A stretch of 64,000 nt of DNA from Fen-1258 sp964449775 (GCA_964449775.1 CAYVBQ010000017.1:14297-78296), one strand, 5' to 3'. Positions 8,637-17,632 are shown, counted from the stretch's first letter. The notes: generated by a model from the letters alone, not told the origin. Program-made: numbers and translations.

Positions 8637-9065
8637 CTAGTACATTTTTTCGTAATCGTTTTTTCTTTTTTCTTTCGGAATCCAGTAGGATTCCTTTCCA
8701 TCTCTGAATTTCAAATCGAGAAAATGTTTTCCGAATAATTTTGCAAGTAAACCGATCGGCGTTAAAACCAGCACGAACAAAATTATCAAAATAAAACGAG
8801 AAACTACCCAGCCTATTGCAAATGCGAATCCCATCCATATCAAATAAACATACTTTAGCGGCATTGGAAGAAGAACCCCGCCTAAAAATAAAGTTCCTCC
8901 AATTGAGATAAATATAATTCTAACATCCGGCCAAATGGATTTCCAAAGAAGTAACAGCCCTATTGCCAAAAAGATACCGCCAATTGTCAATCCGAATTTC
9001 CGCAGAGCTTTTTCCGAAAGATCCAGTTCTTTTATTTCATGCGAAACATCTTTAATCCAGCTCAT
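8637..9065 (-). CDS. SxtJ-like small membrane protein
   Basis: The 142-residue protein has three to four hydrophobic helices (about 24-42, 48-68, 70-90 and 90-112) and a charged C-terminus. It starts inside the end of the carbamoyltransferase gene with a 14-base overlap. Small membrane proteins of the SxtJ family sit directly behind NodU/SxtI-type carbamoyltransferases in many bacteria, and both position and topology fit. Function is unknown; it may tether the enzyme or its substrate to the membrane. The family assignment rests on context and overall character rather than on a diagnostic motif. Confidence 0.7.
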   Translation of the reverse strand: MSWIKDVSHEIKELDLSEKALRKFGLTIGGIFLAIGLLLLWKSIWPDVRIIFISIGGTLFLGGVLLPMPLKYVYLIWMGFAFAIGWVVSRFILIILFVLVLTPIGLLAKLFGKHFLDLKFRDGKESYWIPKEKRKNDYEKMY

Positions 9066-10875
9066 ACTTCTGCTTCCAGTTTATATCATCATGAAATTCA
9101 GGTTGTTCTTCTTTATAAAGCAGATAATTGCCAAGAACAAGTATATCCATTTCCGTGCGCATAAAACATTTATAAGCATCAAGCGGCGATTCAACAATTG
9201 GTTCTCCGCGTACGTTGAACGATGTATTTACAATTACCGCACAACCTGTCTTCTCGTAAAATCTTTCAATCAATCTGTGGTAGAGTGGATTATCATCTTT
9301 ATGGATTGTTTGCACTCTCGCTGAATAATCTACGTGAGTCACTGCCGGAATTTCGGAACGAACAATATTTAATTTTTCGATGCCCCAAAGATTTTTTTCT
9401 TCCCCGGTCATCTTTCGCTGTTTCTCTTTTTTAACTTCGGCAACAAGTAGCATGTAGGGACTTTCTCTATCCAACTCGAACCATTCGGAAACTTTTTCGG
9501 CGAGAACTGTTGGGGCAAAAGGACGAAAACTTTCTCTGAATTTTATTTTCAAGTTCATTTTCTTCTGCATCTCAGAAGAACGCGCATCACCGATAATCGT
9601 ACGCGCACCAAGAGCGCGCGGACCGAACTCCATTCTTCCTTGAAACCATCCTATAATTTTTTCGTCAGCGATTAGATCACTAACTTTTTCAACAATTCCT
9701 TCTTCGGTAATTTTGTGAGACGGCAATTTGTATTTCGTTAAATATTTTTCAATCTCTTTATCACTATAACTCGTTCCGAAATAGGAACCCTTTTGTAAAT
9801 CTCTCCCATTTTTTTCTTTAACAGGCTGATCGAAATAATGGTGATGAGCGATGTACGCAGCTCCCAGAGCACCACCCGCGTCACCGGCTGCCGGTTGAAT
9901 CCAGATATCATCAAAAATATTTTCGCGCAGAAGTTTTCCGTTAGCAACACAATTCAACGCTACACCGCCGGCTAAACAAAGATATTTTTCATCAGTTACT
10001 TTTTTAATATGACGTGCCATTCGAATCATAATTTCTTCCGTAACTTCTTGAAGAGAACGAGCCAAATCCATTTCACGTTGTGTTAAATTCGTTTCTGATT
10101 TACGCGGCGGTCCATCGAACAATTGCGCGAATTTATTATTTGTCATCGTAAGACCGGTGTTGTAATTGAAATATTCCATATTCATTCTAAATGAACCGTC
10201 TTCGCGAAGATCAATCAGATGCTCATAAATTTTTTGGACATACTTTGGTTCGCCGTAGGGTGCGAGACCCATAACCTTATATTCTCCTGAGTTTACCTTA
10301 AATCCTGTAAAGTAAGTGAAAGCGGAATAAAGTAATCCGAGTGAATGTGGATAATGCAGTTCTGAAATTATCTCAACATGATTTTCATTACCAATACCGA
10401 AAGAAGATGTTGCCCACTCACCCACTCCGTCTATTGTTAGAAATGCAGCACGTTTAAATGGCGATGGGAAAAATGCCGATGCGGCGTGCGATTCATGATG
10501 TTCCGGGAAAATAATTTTCCCTTTATAGTTTAGTTCACTTGAGATTAGATCTTGCATCCAGAGTTTCTCTTTCAACCATAAAGGCATTGCCATCAAGAAT
10601 GATTTCAATCCCCTGCCCGGGAAAGTAAGATATGTTTCAAGGATTCTATTGAACTTGATAATCGGCTTATCGTAGAAAGCGACCGCATCTAACTGCTCTA
10701 CCGTTATACCTGCGTCCTTCAAACAATAATTAACAGCGTTCTTTGGAAATTTGTGATCGTGCTTTATACGTGTGAATCTTTCTTCTTGAGCTGCGGCGAC
10801 AATAACACCGTCACGCAACAAGCACGCAGCTGAATCATGATAATAAGCCGATATACCGAGTATGTATGAAGTCAT
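9052..10875 (-). CDS. NodU/CmcH-family O-carbamoyltransferase
   Basis: The 607-residue protein starts with the typical ILGISAYYHDSAACLL block, whose histidine and aspartate bind metal and substrate in this ASKHA-fold family. It continues with EERFTRIKHD, the HHESHAASAFF segment, the CLAGGVALNC block, and the YrdC-like C-terminal part with FGPRALGARTI and NTSFNVRGEPIV. Such enzymes transfer a carbamoyl group from carbamoyl phosphate to a hydroxyl of a sugar, antibiotic or toxin; the acceptor here is unknown. It overlaps the SxtJ-like gene. Neighbouring carbamate kinase and OTC also handle carbamoyl phosphate. Length and blocks are complete. Confidence 0.93.
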   Translation of the reverse strand: MTSYILGISAYYHDSAACLLRDGVIVAAAQEERFTRIKHDHKFPKNAVNYCLKDAGITVEQLDAVAFYDKPIIKFNRILETYLTFPGRGLKSFLMAMPLWLKEKLWMQDLISSELNYKGKIIFPEHHESHAASAFFPSPFKRAAFLTIDGVGEWATSSFGIGNENHVEIISELHYPHSLGLLYSAFTYFTGFKVNSGEYKVMGLAPYGEPKYVQKIYEHLIDLREDGSFRMNMEYFNYNTGLTMTNNKFAQLFDGPPRKSETNLTQREMDLARSLQEVTEEIMIRMARHIKKVTDEKYLCLAGGVALNCVANGKLLRENIFDDIWIQPAAGDAGGALGAAYIAHHHYFDQPVKEKNGRDLQKGSYFGTSYSDKEIEKYLTKYKLPSHKITEEGIVEKVSDLIADEKIIGWFQGRMEFGPRALGARTIIGDARSSEMQKKMNLKIKFRESFRPFAPTVLAEKVSEWFELDRESPYMLLVAEVKKEKQRKMTGEEKNLWGIEKLNIVRSEIPAVTHVDYSARVQTIHKDDNPLYHRLIERFYEKTGCAVIVNTSFNVRGEPIVESPLDAYKCFMRTEMDILVLGNYLLYKEEQPEFHDDINWKQKYELD

Positions 10876-10892
10876 CTATTCTTTCATAAAGT

Positions 10893-10962
10893 ATGATTAA
10901 GATTAAGAACAAGAGCACGAACAAGATCAAGAGCAAGATCTTGCTCATGATCTTGATCTATC
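10893..10962. repeat. GATC-rich hexamer inverted repeat, locus 1
   Basis: The short gap between carbamate kinase and the carbamoyltransferase is filled by imperfect hexamers of the type AAGATC / AAGAGC / ACGAAC. They meet at a perfect 16-bp palindrome, GAGCAAGATCTTGCTC (10931-10946), followed by the complementary hexamers. The same composition recurs at three other leftward gene boundaries (20206, 25205 and 33991). Confidence 0.85.
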
Positions 10963-11905
10963 ACAGAGTTATTCTTGTACCGCAGTTCTCTTTTTCAATA
11001 TCCGCTTCACAAGTAATGATTGCCTCATTACCACTGCTCTCAACGAATTCTATTGCTGCAAGAATTTTAGGACCCATGCTTCCGGCAGGAAATTCTCCGG
11101 CATCCAAATATTTTCTTGCTTCCGCAGCAGTTAAATGATCAAGCGCTTTCTGATCCGGTTTATTAAAATTAATAAAAACTTTCGGAACATCGGTGATGAT
11201 ATAAAAGCGGTCTGCTTTAATTTCGCGTGCTAAGAGCGATGATGCCAAATCTTTATCAACTACGGCTTCAATTGCCTCCAAATATTTAGTATCATCATGC
11301 CAATAAACCGGAATGCCTCCGCCGCCAACAGCAATGACAATATGACCATGCTTAACTAAATCTTTAATCACCTTTTTGTTCATTATATCTAAAGGTTTTG
11401 GTGAAGCAACAACTTTTCTCCAACCTCTCTTGCGGGGGTCTTCTTTGAAAACCCAATTGTTCGCCTTAGCTAAAAGATCGGCTTCTTCTTTAAGATAATA
11501 TGGTCCAATCGGTTTTGTGGGATTTTGGAATGCATGGTCATTAATATCAACCAGAGTTTCTGTAATTATAGCAACCACATTTCTACGCAAGTTAGTTTTA
11601 CTGATTGCATTACGCATCTGCCTGTCAATCATGTAACCGATCCCACCCTGGGAATCGGCTACACAAATATCTAATGGCATCTTGGGTATCTTATATTGAA
11701 CATAACCGGCTTCGTTACGAAGAAGAATATTTCCAACCTGAGGACCATTGCCGTGAGTTATCACAAGATTGTAATCGTTACGCAATAAACTGATTAACTT
11801 CTCGCAAGTATCAAGCGTGTTCTTTTCCTGCTGCTCGATTGTACCAACTTCATTGGCGCGTAAGAGTGCGTTGCCACCAAATGCAACAACAGCAATCTTT
11901 TTCAT
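10961..11905 (-). CDS. arcC: Carbamate kinase
   Basis: The 314-residue amino-acid-kinase-fold enzyme interconverts carbamoyl phosphate plus ADP with carbamate plus ATP. The N-terminal phosphate-binding GGNALL at residues 10-15 is present, as are ITHGNGPQVGN near 51-61, the AVGGGGIPV segment and the C-terminal GSMGPKI block. In catabolic pathways ArcC makes ATP from citrulline-derived carbamoyl phosphate. It starts four bases inside the preceding NTPase gene (ATGA-type overlap), indicating coupled translation. With OTC and a carbamoyltransferase downstream, it places carbamoyl phosphate at the centre of this neighbourhood. Confidence 0.95.
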   Translation of the reverse strand: MKKIAVVAFGGNALLRANEVGTIEQQEKNTLDTCEKLISLLRNDYNLVITHGNGPQVGNILLRNEAGYVQYKIPKMPLDICVADSQGGIGYMIDRQMRNAISKTNLRRNVVAIITETLVDINDHAFQNPTKPIGPYYLKEEADLLAKANNWVFKEDPRKRGWRKVVASPKPLDIMNKKVIKDLVKHGHIVIAVGGGGIPVYWHDDTKYLEAIEAVVDKDLASSLLAREIKADRFYIITDVPKVFINFNKPDQKALDHLTAAEARKYLDAGEFPAGSMGPKILAAIEFVESSGNEAIITCEADIEKENCGTRITL

Positions 11906-13221
11906 AGAAGACCTTTAGCTTTAAGTACAGACTCACACGTATTAGTACCAATTTCTTCCAATTCATACATGACACGGGTTGAAGGTTTGTTGATCTTCAA
12001 TATTCTGCCAAGATCAATCGGAGTTCCTATAATGACAGAATCGCAATCAGTTTTGTTAATTGTTTCTTCAAGATCTTTCATTTGTTCATCACCGTAACCC
12101 ATTGCAGGAAGAAGAACACCAATGTTAGGATATTTTTTAAATGTATCTGATATTGAATTTACTGTGAATGGTCTCGGGTCAACTATTTCTTTAGCTTTGT
12201 TTCTTTCAGCAGCAACTGTACCGGCGCCGTATTTCATTTCACCGTGGGTTAATGTTGGACCATCTTCAACTACAAGAACTCGTTTACCATTTATAAGTTC
12301 CGGATGATCGACAGTTAATGGAGAATTTGCATCAATTACAACTGCATTAGGGTTTACCAATTTTATATTGTTTCTTACTGTTTCAATTCCTTCTTTAGAA
12401 GCAGAATCCATCTTGTTGATTATGACAGCATCTGCCATACGTAAACATGTATTGCCCGGGTAGTAACGCATTTCATGACCCGGTCTGTGCGGATCTACGA
12501 CTGTAAATATTACGTCTGCATCGTAGAAAGACATATCATTATTTCCACCGTCCCATAAAATTACGTCGGCTTCTTTTTCAGCTTCTCTAAGGATTGCTTC
12601 GTAATCAACTCCGGCATAAATAACACCACCACGTGCGATGTGTGGTTCATATTCCTCTATCTCTTCAATTGTGCACTCGTGTTTTTTCAAATCTTCTAAT
12701 GTTGCAAAGCGTTGAACTTTTTGTTTAACTAAATCACCGTAAGGCATTGGATGACGAATTGCGACAACTTTCTTTCCGGCATCCTGCAAAAGTTTTACAA
12801 TTCTCCTTGACGTTTGAGATTTACCACAGCCTGTTCTAACAGCAAGGACTGCAACAACGGGTTTGGTACTTTTAATCATTGTCTCAGCAGCGCCCATCAA
12901 ACGGAACGATACTCCTGCTGCGTTCACAATAGATGCTTTTGACATCACGTATTCAAACGTTACATCTGAATAAGCGAAAACTACTTCATCCACTTTGAAT
13001 TTTTTGATCAGATCTAAAAGCTCTGATTCTTCATAAATTTTTATGCCGTCTGGATATAATTTACCGGCTAATTCGGCAGGATAACTTCTACCAAAGATAT
13101 TTGGAATTTGTGTGGCAGTAAACGCAACAACATTGTAGTTCTCATTATCTCTAAAGAATACATTGAAGTTATGAAAATCGCGTCCTGCTGCACCCATAAT
13201 AAGGACGTTTTTAGATGACAT
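11902..13221 (-). CDS. Cyclic 2,3-diphosphoglycerate synthetase-like NTPase (COG2403 type)
   Basis: The 439-residue protein resembles the predicted-GTPase/cyclic 2,3-diphosphoglycerate synthetase group. It has an N-terminal Rossmann-like part (VLIMGAAGRDFHNFN at 6-20) and a P-loop, RTGCGKS, at 129-135. WDGGNNDMSF and the base-specifying INKMD follow, then a C-terminal region with VVEDGPTLTHGEM. In methanogens the family makes the thermolyte cDPG; bacterial members are uncharacterised as far as I know. Here it is translationally coupled to carbamate kinase, which hints at a role linked to carbamoyl phosphate or acyl-phosphate chemistry. A good GAGGT ribosome site precedes the ATG. Family assignment is solid, function is not. 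Confidence 0.8.
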   Translation of the reverse strand: MSSKNVLIMGAAGRDFHNFNVFFRDNENYNVVAFTATQIPNIFGRSYPAELAGKLYPDGIKIYEESELLDLIKKFKVDEVVFAYSDVTFEYVMSKASIVNAAGVSFRLMGAAETMIKSTKPVVAVLAVRTGCGKSQTSRRIVKLLQDAGKKVVAIRHPMPYGDLVKQKVQRFATLEDLKKHECTIEEIEEYEPHIARGGVIYAGVDYEAILREAEKEADVILWDGGNNDMSFYDADVIFTVVDPHRPGHEMRYYPGNTCLRMADAVIINKMDSASKEGIETVRNNIKLVNPNAVVIDANSPLTVDHPELINGKRVLVVEDGPTLTHGEMKYGAGTVAAERNKAKEIVDPRPFTVNSISDTFKKYPNIGVLLPAMGYGDEQMKDLEETINKTDCDSVIIGTPIDLGRILKINKPSTRVMYELEEIGTNTCESVLKAKGLL

Positions 13222-13240
13222 ATTTTACCTCGTTTGTGAT

Positions 13241-15073
13241 TTATTCAACTGTGACGCTTTTTGCCAGGTTACGGGGTTGATCAACATTTAATCCCTTCTT
13301 AACAGCTATGTGATACGCAATTAATTGCAATGGTATTACAGTAAGAAGAGGAGTCAGCATATTGTGTGTTTTAGGAACTTTAATTACATGATCTACCATA
13401 TTTTCAATTTGGTCATCGCCTTCATTAATTATCGCGAGTATTCTCCCTTTTCTTGCTCTTACTTCTTGAATATTGCTGATAACCTTGTCATAAACAGAAT
13501 CTTTTGTTGCAATGAATACTACCGGCATGTCATCATCAATTAAAGCAATCGGTCCGTGTTTCATCTCTGCGGCGGGATATCCTTCCGCATGGATGTAAGA
13601 TATTTCTTTTAATTTCAAAGCCCCCTCAAGTGCTACCGGAAAATTATATCCTCTGCCGAGGTACAAGAAATTTTTTGAATTAACATATTGCTCTGCGATT
13701 TTTTCGATAGAATCGTTAAGCTTCAATATCTGTTCAATTTTTTCCGGCAATTTTTTCATTTGATTAATGATATCTTGCCCCTCAGGCAGACTTAAATTTT
13801 TTCTTCTAGCTAACAAAAGTGTTATCAAAGCAAGTACTGAAATCTGAGCAGTGAATGCTTTTGTTGATGCAACTCCAATTTCGGGCCCGGCATGGATATA
13901 AACACCGGCATCACTTTCACGTGCAATCGAACTTCCAACGACATTACAGATGCCAATACAAAGCGCACCCTTCTTTTTAGCTTCTTTCATTGCAGCCAAT
14001 GTATCGGCTGTTTCACCGCTTTGCGAAATAAAAAATACTGTATCATTTTTATCAATAATTGGGTGACGGTATCGGAACTCGGAAGCATATTCAACTTCAA
14101 CGGGAATTCCAGCATATTGTTCAAGCATGTATTCGGCAACAAGTCCGGCATGCCATGATGTACCGCAAGCGGTTATGATTATTCTATTTGAATTAATTAT
14201 CCTCTCTTCAAATCCTTGTAACCCGCCAAGTTTTGAAATACCTTCATCATAAACCAATCTTCCGCGCATAGAATTGAAAACTGAATCCGGTTGATCCATA
14301 ATCTCTTTCAGCATAAAATGAGGAAAGCCGCCTTTGGTTATCTCATCAATACCCACTTCAACCTGAAATATCTCTTTAATTATAGTTTCATCGGCAATTG
14401 TTTTTGTAGTAAAATGATCTTTGTAAATTTCTGCTATCTCACCATCTTCTAAGTACACAACTTGTTTTGTATGGGCAATTAGAGCATTCACATCCGAAGC
14501 AACAAAGTTCTCGTTATTCCCTATACCTAAAACTAATGGAGAACCTTTACGTGCGGCAATTATTTTGTCACTTTCACCTTTATAGATAACACAAATTCCG
14601 TAAGTGCCTTCTACCTCATTCAGAGCATATCTCACAGCTTGAAAAAGCGAGTGTTTGAGTTTTAAATAGTGATCAATCAGATGCGCAAGAACCTCAGTAT
14701 CAGTTTCACTGATGAATTCATATCCTTCTTTTTCCAATCCTTTTTTAAGCGATAAATAGTTTTCAATAATTCCGTTATGGATTAGAAAAAGTGTTTTCTC
14801 TTTATTTAGATGAGGATGGGCATTTATCGTACTTGGCTCACCGTGCGTTGCCCAGCGGGTATGACCAATTCCTAAATTTGATTCTATATGCTTTTGATAA
14901 ACTAATTTTTCTAACTCGGAGACTTTTCCTTTAGTCTTCAGAACTTTACATCCGTCACTATTTATAATTCCAATACCGGCAGAATCATAACCGCGGTATT
15001 CCAATCTTTTCAAACCTTCTATTAAGATCGGAACACAATTTTTATCTCCTATATATCCAACTATTCCACACAT
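13241..15073 (-). CDS. glmS: Glutamine-fructose-6-phosphate aminotransferase (isomerizing)
   Basis: The 610-residue GlmS makes glucosamine-6-phosphate, the entry to peptidoglycan and LPS amino sugars. The N-terminal glutaminase begins MCGIVGYIGD, with the catalytic Cys2 exposed after Met removal. HTRWATHGEPS and the GIIENY block follow, then two SIS sugar-phosphate isomerase domains (TACGTSWHAG, SQSGETADT, GRGYNFPVALEGALK) and the family C-terminus LAKSVTVE. A GGAG site precedes the ATG. No glmS ribozyme is apparent upstream. It heads the leftward run toward the carbamoyl-phosphate genes. Confidence 0.97.
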   Translation of the reverse strand: MCGIVGYIGDKNCVPILIEGLKRLEYRGYDSAGIGIINSDGCKVLKTKGKVSELEKLVYQKHIESNLGIGHTRWATHGEPSTINAHPHLNKEKTLFLIHNGIIENYLSLKKGLEKEGYEFISETDTEVLAHLIDHYLKLKHSLFQAVRYALNEVEGTYGICVIYKGESDKIIAARKGSPLVLGIGNNENFVASDVNALIAHTKQVVYLEDGEIAEIYKDHFTTKTIADETIIKEIFQVEVGIDEITKGGFPHFMLKEIMDQPDSVFNSMRGRLVYDEGISKLGGLQGFEERIINSNRIIITACGTSWHAGLVAEYMLEQYAGIPVEVEYASEFRYRHPIIDKNDTVFFISQSGETADTLAAMKEAKKKGALCIGICNVVGSSIARESDAGVYIHAGPEIGVASTKAFTAQISVLALITLLLARRKNLSLPEGQDIINQMKKLPEKIEQILKLNDSIEKIAEQYVNSKNFLYLGRGYNFPVALEGALKLKEISYIHAEGYPAAEMKHGPIALIDDDMPVVFIATKDSVYDKVISNIQEVRARKGRILAIINEGDDQIENMVDHVIKVPKTHNMLTPLLTVIPLQLIAYHIAVKKGLNVDQPRNLAKSVTVE

Positions 15074-15143
15074 AGATTACTCCTGTTGATTTTAAACTAG
15101 TTTTGGGGAAAATATAAGAATGATTAGTGATCCGGACAAGGGC

Positions 15144-15166
15144 GTAAAAAAAGCTTAGTAAGCTTT
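15144..15166 (-). terminator. Intrinsic terminator upstream of glmS
   Basis: On the minus strand the stem AAAGCTT / AAGCTTT with loop ACT is followed by a run of T residues. It would stop transcription coming leftward from the antitoxin-like/IS region before glmS. The remaining 15074-15402 gap is AT-rich, presumably holds the glmS promoter, and shows no gene. Confidence 0.55.
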
Positions 15167-15402
15167 CTATAGCAGAAATTTTCGTATGAGGATAGATAAT
15201 TTATTTTCATTAAAGCGTAATCACTTAGTTCTGAAAATTTGCATTGGCAATTTGAGAAAAATAAAATGCATTATCAACACAACTTTATCTCAAACCGGCA
15301 ATAGAAAATAAAGAAAGTCTCAGGTTTATTGAAAACACAAGGTTATCTTTGCATATAAAAATCACCGAATAGGTGAGAAATAATATCTAAGGATAAATTC
15401 TG

Positions 15403-15884
15403 ATGTTGAAAAGACTAAAACCAATTAAGATAACACGAAGTAAAGAAAAATTAAGCAATTGAATCGGATTACCGCTACTAGAAGAACTCATCCGGAGATT
15501 CGGAATAAGAGAAAAGATAGATGAACAATTTGGGAGACCGGGAAGTAACCGAGGGATATTAGCAAGCGATTATATAATGACGTTAGTCTATATGTTTACA
15601 GATGGCGCTTTACACTTAGAAGATGTCCGTCATTTAATGAGCGACGAAGCATTCCAAGAGTTATTATCAGATATGCAACTACCTACAAGTGATGCAATAG
15701 GAGACTGGTTACGGAAACATGGGGGCAAGCAATCAGAGGGAAAGATGTTTGAAGTAGTAAAACACTTATTTGTGGGATTGACCAAATAAGTAGAAATATT
15801 AGATATAGATGCAACAATAATAGAGTCAGTCAAAGGCGATTCTCAAAAGAAATCTCGTTAAAACTATCGTCCCCTTCTTCACTT
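15403..15884 (+). pseudogene. IS1380-type transposase remnant
   Basis: In one frame from the ATG at 15403 the translation reads like the N-terminal third of an IS1380-family DDE transposase: a LPLLEELIRRFG segment, SDYIMTLVYMFTDGALHLEDVRHL, SDAIGDWLRKHG and then LDIDATIIES. In-frame stops (TGA after about 19 codons, TAA at 15787-15789) and abrupt loss of similarity near 15884 show that it is decayed and truncated. The DIDATI block is the region of the first catalytic aspartate. No intact terminal inverted repeats could be picked out. It marks an old insertion next to the antitoxin-like gene. Confidence 0.75.
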
Positions 15885-16106
15885 TTGATATCTCACCTTT
15901 AGATCTTTATCGGTGTAAATATCCTCCCCCGGTTCTTTTAGAAAATCAAACGAACTGCTTTTCTCCGCAAGTGTATATAATCCATTTTGGAAATTTTCTT
16001 CCGGCTCTTCTAAAAATGTTATAATAACTTTTTGAGGGTTTTTTATTCTTACTTCGTCAAGAAACTGTATTTTTTCTCCATCATAAATTCCTTTTACACT
16101 AAGCAT
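15879..16106 (-). CDS. Small antitoxin-like protein (DUF2281/VapB-like), orphan
   Basis: The 75-residue protein starting MLSVKGIYDGEKIQFL resembles small antitoxin-type proteins that open with a VKGIYDGKKI pattern, continue with a KVIITFLEE strand and end in an acidic disordered tail that would wrap a toxin. The ATG at 16106 is chosen because GGAGAGGAG lies about six bases upstream; the frame extends to a GTG that sits inside this ribosome site. No toxin gene adjoins it. The side where a co-transcribed toxin would follow is occupied by the IS1380 remnant, so the partner may have been lost. Family placement is tentative. Confidence 0.6.
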   Translation of the reverse strand: MLSVKGIYDGEKIQFLDEVRIKNPQKVIITFLEEPEENFQNGLYTLAEKSSSFDFLKEPGEDIYTDKDLKVRYQK

Positions 16107-16259
16107 GTGTCTCCTCTCCACTATATTATACTATTATTTTTTTACGCAAGATGTTTGCAGAAGTGTTGCAATTCAATTTAACAAAAATCTTTTTTAAAAC
16201 GAAGAGTAAAGGAGGTAGTTTCAAAAGATGTTTTATCATCACGAGCACTTTCACTCCTG

Positions 16260-16425
16260 CCTGCCTGCCGAGCGTGTTGCACAAGGAAGCATGTCATTTC
16301 GAAGGAGTTCCGTTTTGTGGAACGACTGAGAAATCTTACGATAATGTTACATAAAGATTTCTCCCCGGCTTGCGCCGGGTCGAAATGACAGTGAAAAGAG
16401 TTCTGCAACACGCTCTGCCGGCAGG
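16260..16425. repeat. Nested inverted-repeat element
   Basis: An outer pair of 25-base imperfect inverted arms (CCTGCCTGCCGAGCGTGTTG at 16260 and its relative ending at 16425) encloses an inner element bounded by TGTCATTTCGA (16292-16302) and TCGAAATGACA (16380-16390). The inner part has the REP-like content seen elsewhere, such as GAGAAATCT/AGATTTCTC and the CCCGGCTTGCGCCGGG hairpin. The outer-arm motif occurs again at 63938, where it breaks a gene. No open frame here looks real. Confidence 0.7.
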
Positions 16426-16600
16426 TCGTCCAGTATAAACTCCGTGAAGTGATCTATTTGCAGAATGAGAGGATAGAGATTGCGTCATCCTGCTAAAGCA
16501 GGATTCGCAATGACAAATTAAAAGTTTTTCCGTCATTACGAGGAACGAAGTGACAGTTTACCCCGCTTTGCGGGGAAGTAATCTCTTAAATTGATTTATC
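16426..16600. repeat. REP-like palindromic repeat remnants
   Basis: The gap up to the aminopeptidase gene continues with short palindromic pieces, including TCCTGCTAAAGCAGGA near 16488-16503 and CCCCGCTTTGCGGGG at 16561-16575, plus GTCATTACGAGGAACGAAG phrases. These are common dispersed-repeat phrases. The last hairpin could act as the transcription end of the leftward aminopeptidase gene. No gene is seen. Confidence 0.55.
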
Positions 16601-17569
16601 TCAGACCAACAGTTTTCCGTTTTTCATTATGATTTTGCCATCAAAATAGACTGTTGGTTTTTTAACCACACCATCAAGATGGATCGGAATATCAACTGTT
16701 CCACCCATAGATTTGTTATCGCCAAGCGCGATATGAATTGTCCCCATCACTTTTTCATCTTCAAGCAAAACACCGCTTAGTTTAGCTTTATAATTTGTAC
16801 CTATTCCAAATTCGGCAATATTGCGGGCAAGCTCGCCATACTTGTTTAGTGTAGCATCAAGTTTCTTAGCTTGAATTCCGCCGGAAATATTAATTGCAAA
16901 ACCATCTTTCACTTCAATGCGGATTGGTTTACCTTTTACCACACCAAGACCCGCCATAGAGCCATCAACAAAAAATACTCCGTTAGATTTTCCTTCGAGC
17001 GGTGCGATGTATGCTTCTCCCGTCGGAAGATTTCCGCTCTCCCCTTTCTTGTGAAAGAGTCCCTTACTTGGCAACGCATTTCTTCCGGAAATATCCATTG
17101 TTATATCAGTTCCGATTGCTGTAGTAACCCGAACGCTGTTGACATCATTTAAAATTTCTTGAAGCTTTATTGTGAGCGCTGCAATTCGTTTATAATCAGC
17201 GTTTAGACCGCGAATCATTATCTCTTCTGTTATACCGGGAAATGTTGCAATACGAGCGCCGAGTGCGGATGCATTCCTTCTAGCGTTTGTATGTGTGAGC
17301 GATTTAGCTGTAGGACAAAGTACAACGTCAAACATTTTCATCAATTCTGCAATCTGATTCAGCGGCTCTTGCCCGTGCATCTCGCGCGATTTCATCTCAA
17401 CAAAAAGAGAATTATGACCGAGTCGTTTGGCATTTTGAAAAAGCGAGTACCCAATTTTCTTTTTGAATTCGTCCGTTATAATTAATACCGATTCATTTGT
17501 CTGTGCACCCATGCAATCCCGGATTGCAATGATTGAAGCCTTGTCAAGTTTTGTGAGTTTTGTGGTCAT
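16601..17569 (-). CDS. M29-like leucyl aminopeptidase family protein
   Basis: The 322-residue protein resembles the thermophilic aminopeptidase (M29, AmpS) superfamily. The central PTGEAYIAPLEG segment, NIAEFGIGTN and the late GTIHIALGDN / HLDGVVKKP blocks supply the Glu, His and Asp ligands of the dinuclear metal site. The enzyme would remove N-terminal residues from peptides in the cytoplasm. It is somewhat shorter than classical M29 enzymes (about 370-410 residues), as in the large uncharacterised subgroup annotated simply as aminopeptidase. AGGAAA before the ATG supports the start. It stands alone between repeats and the ORF6N gene. Confidence 0.8.
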   Translation of the reverse strand: MTTKLTKLDKASIIAIRDCMGAQTNESVLIITDEFKKKIGYSLFQNAKRLGHNSLFVEMKSREMHGQEPLNQIAELMKMFDVVLCPTAKSLTHTNARRNASALGARIATFPGITEEIMIRGLNADYKRIAALTIKLQEILNDVNSVRVTTAIGTDITMDISGRNALPSKGLFHKKGESGNLPTGEAYIAPLEGKSNGVFFVDGSMAGLGVVKGKPIRIEVKDGFAINISGGIQAKKLDATLNKYGELARNIAEFGIGTNYKAKLSGVLLEDEKVMGTIHIALGDNKSMGGTVDIPIHLDGVVKKPTVYFDGKIIMKNGKLLV

Positions 17570-17632
17570 ATATTTCCTGTTTTATCTTCGTGAAATAATT
17601 TATTCCATTTTCAAAAGGAATCTGCGCATAAC

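Noticed and set aside
10893..10962. GATC hexamer arrays as CRISPR-like arrays
   Set aside because: No constant repeat with spacers; units are six bases, degenerate and arranged as inverted arms.
15074..15180. glmS ribozyme or riboswitch in the glmS leader
   Set aside because: Only a simple terminator hairpin is visible; no ribozyme core could be recognised.
16178..16536. Open frames with Cys/Arg-rich translations
   Set aside because: They are read-through of palindromic repeats with no ribosome sites.
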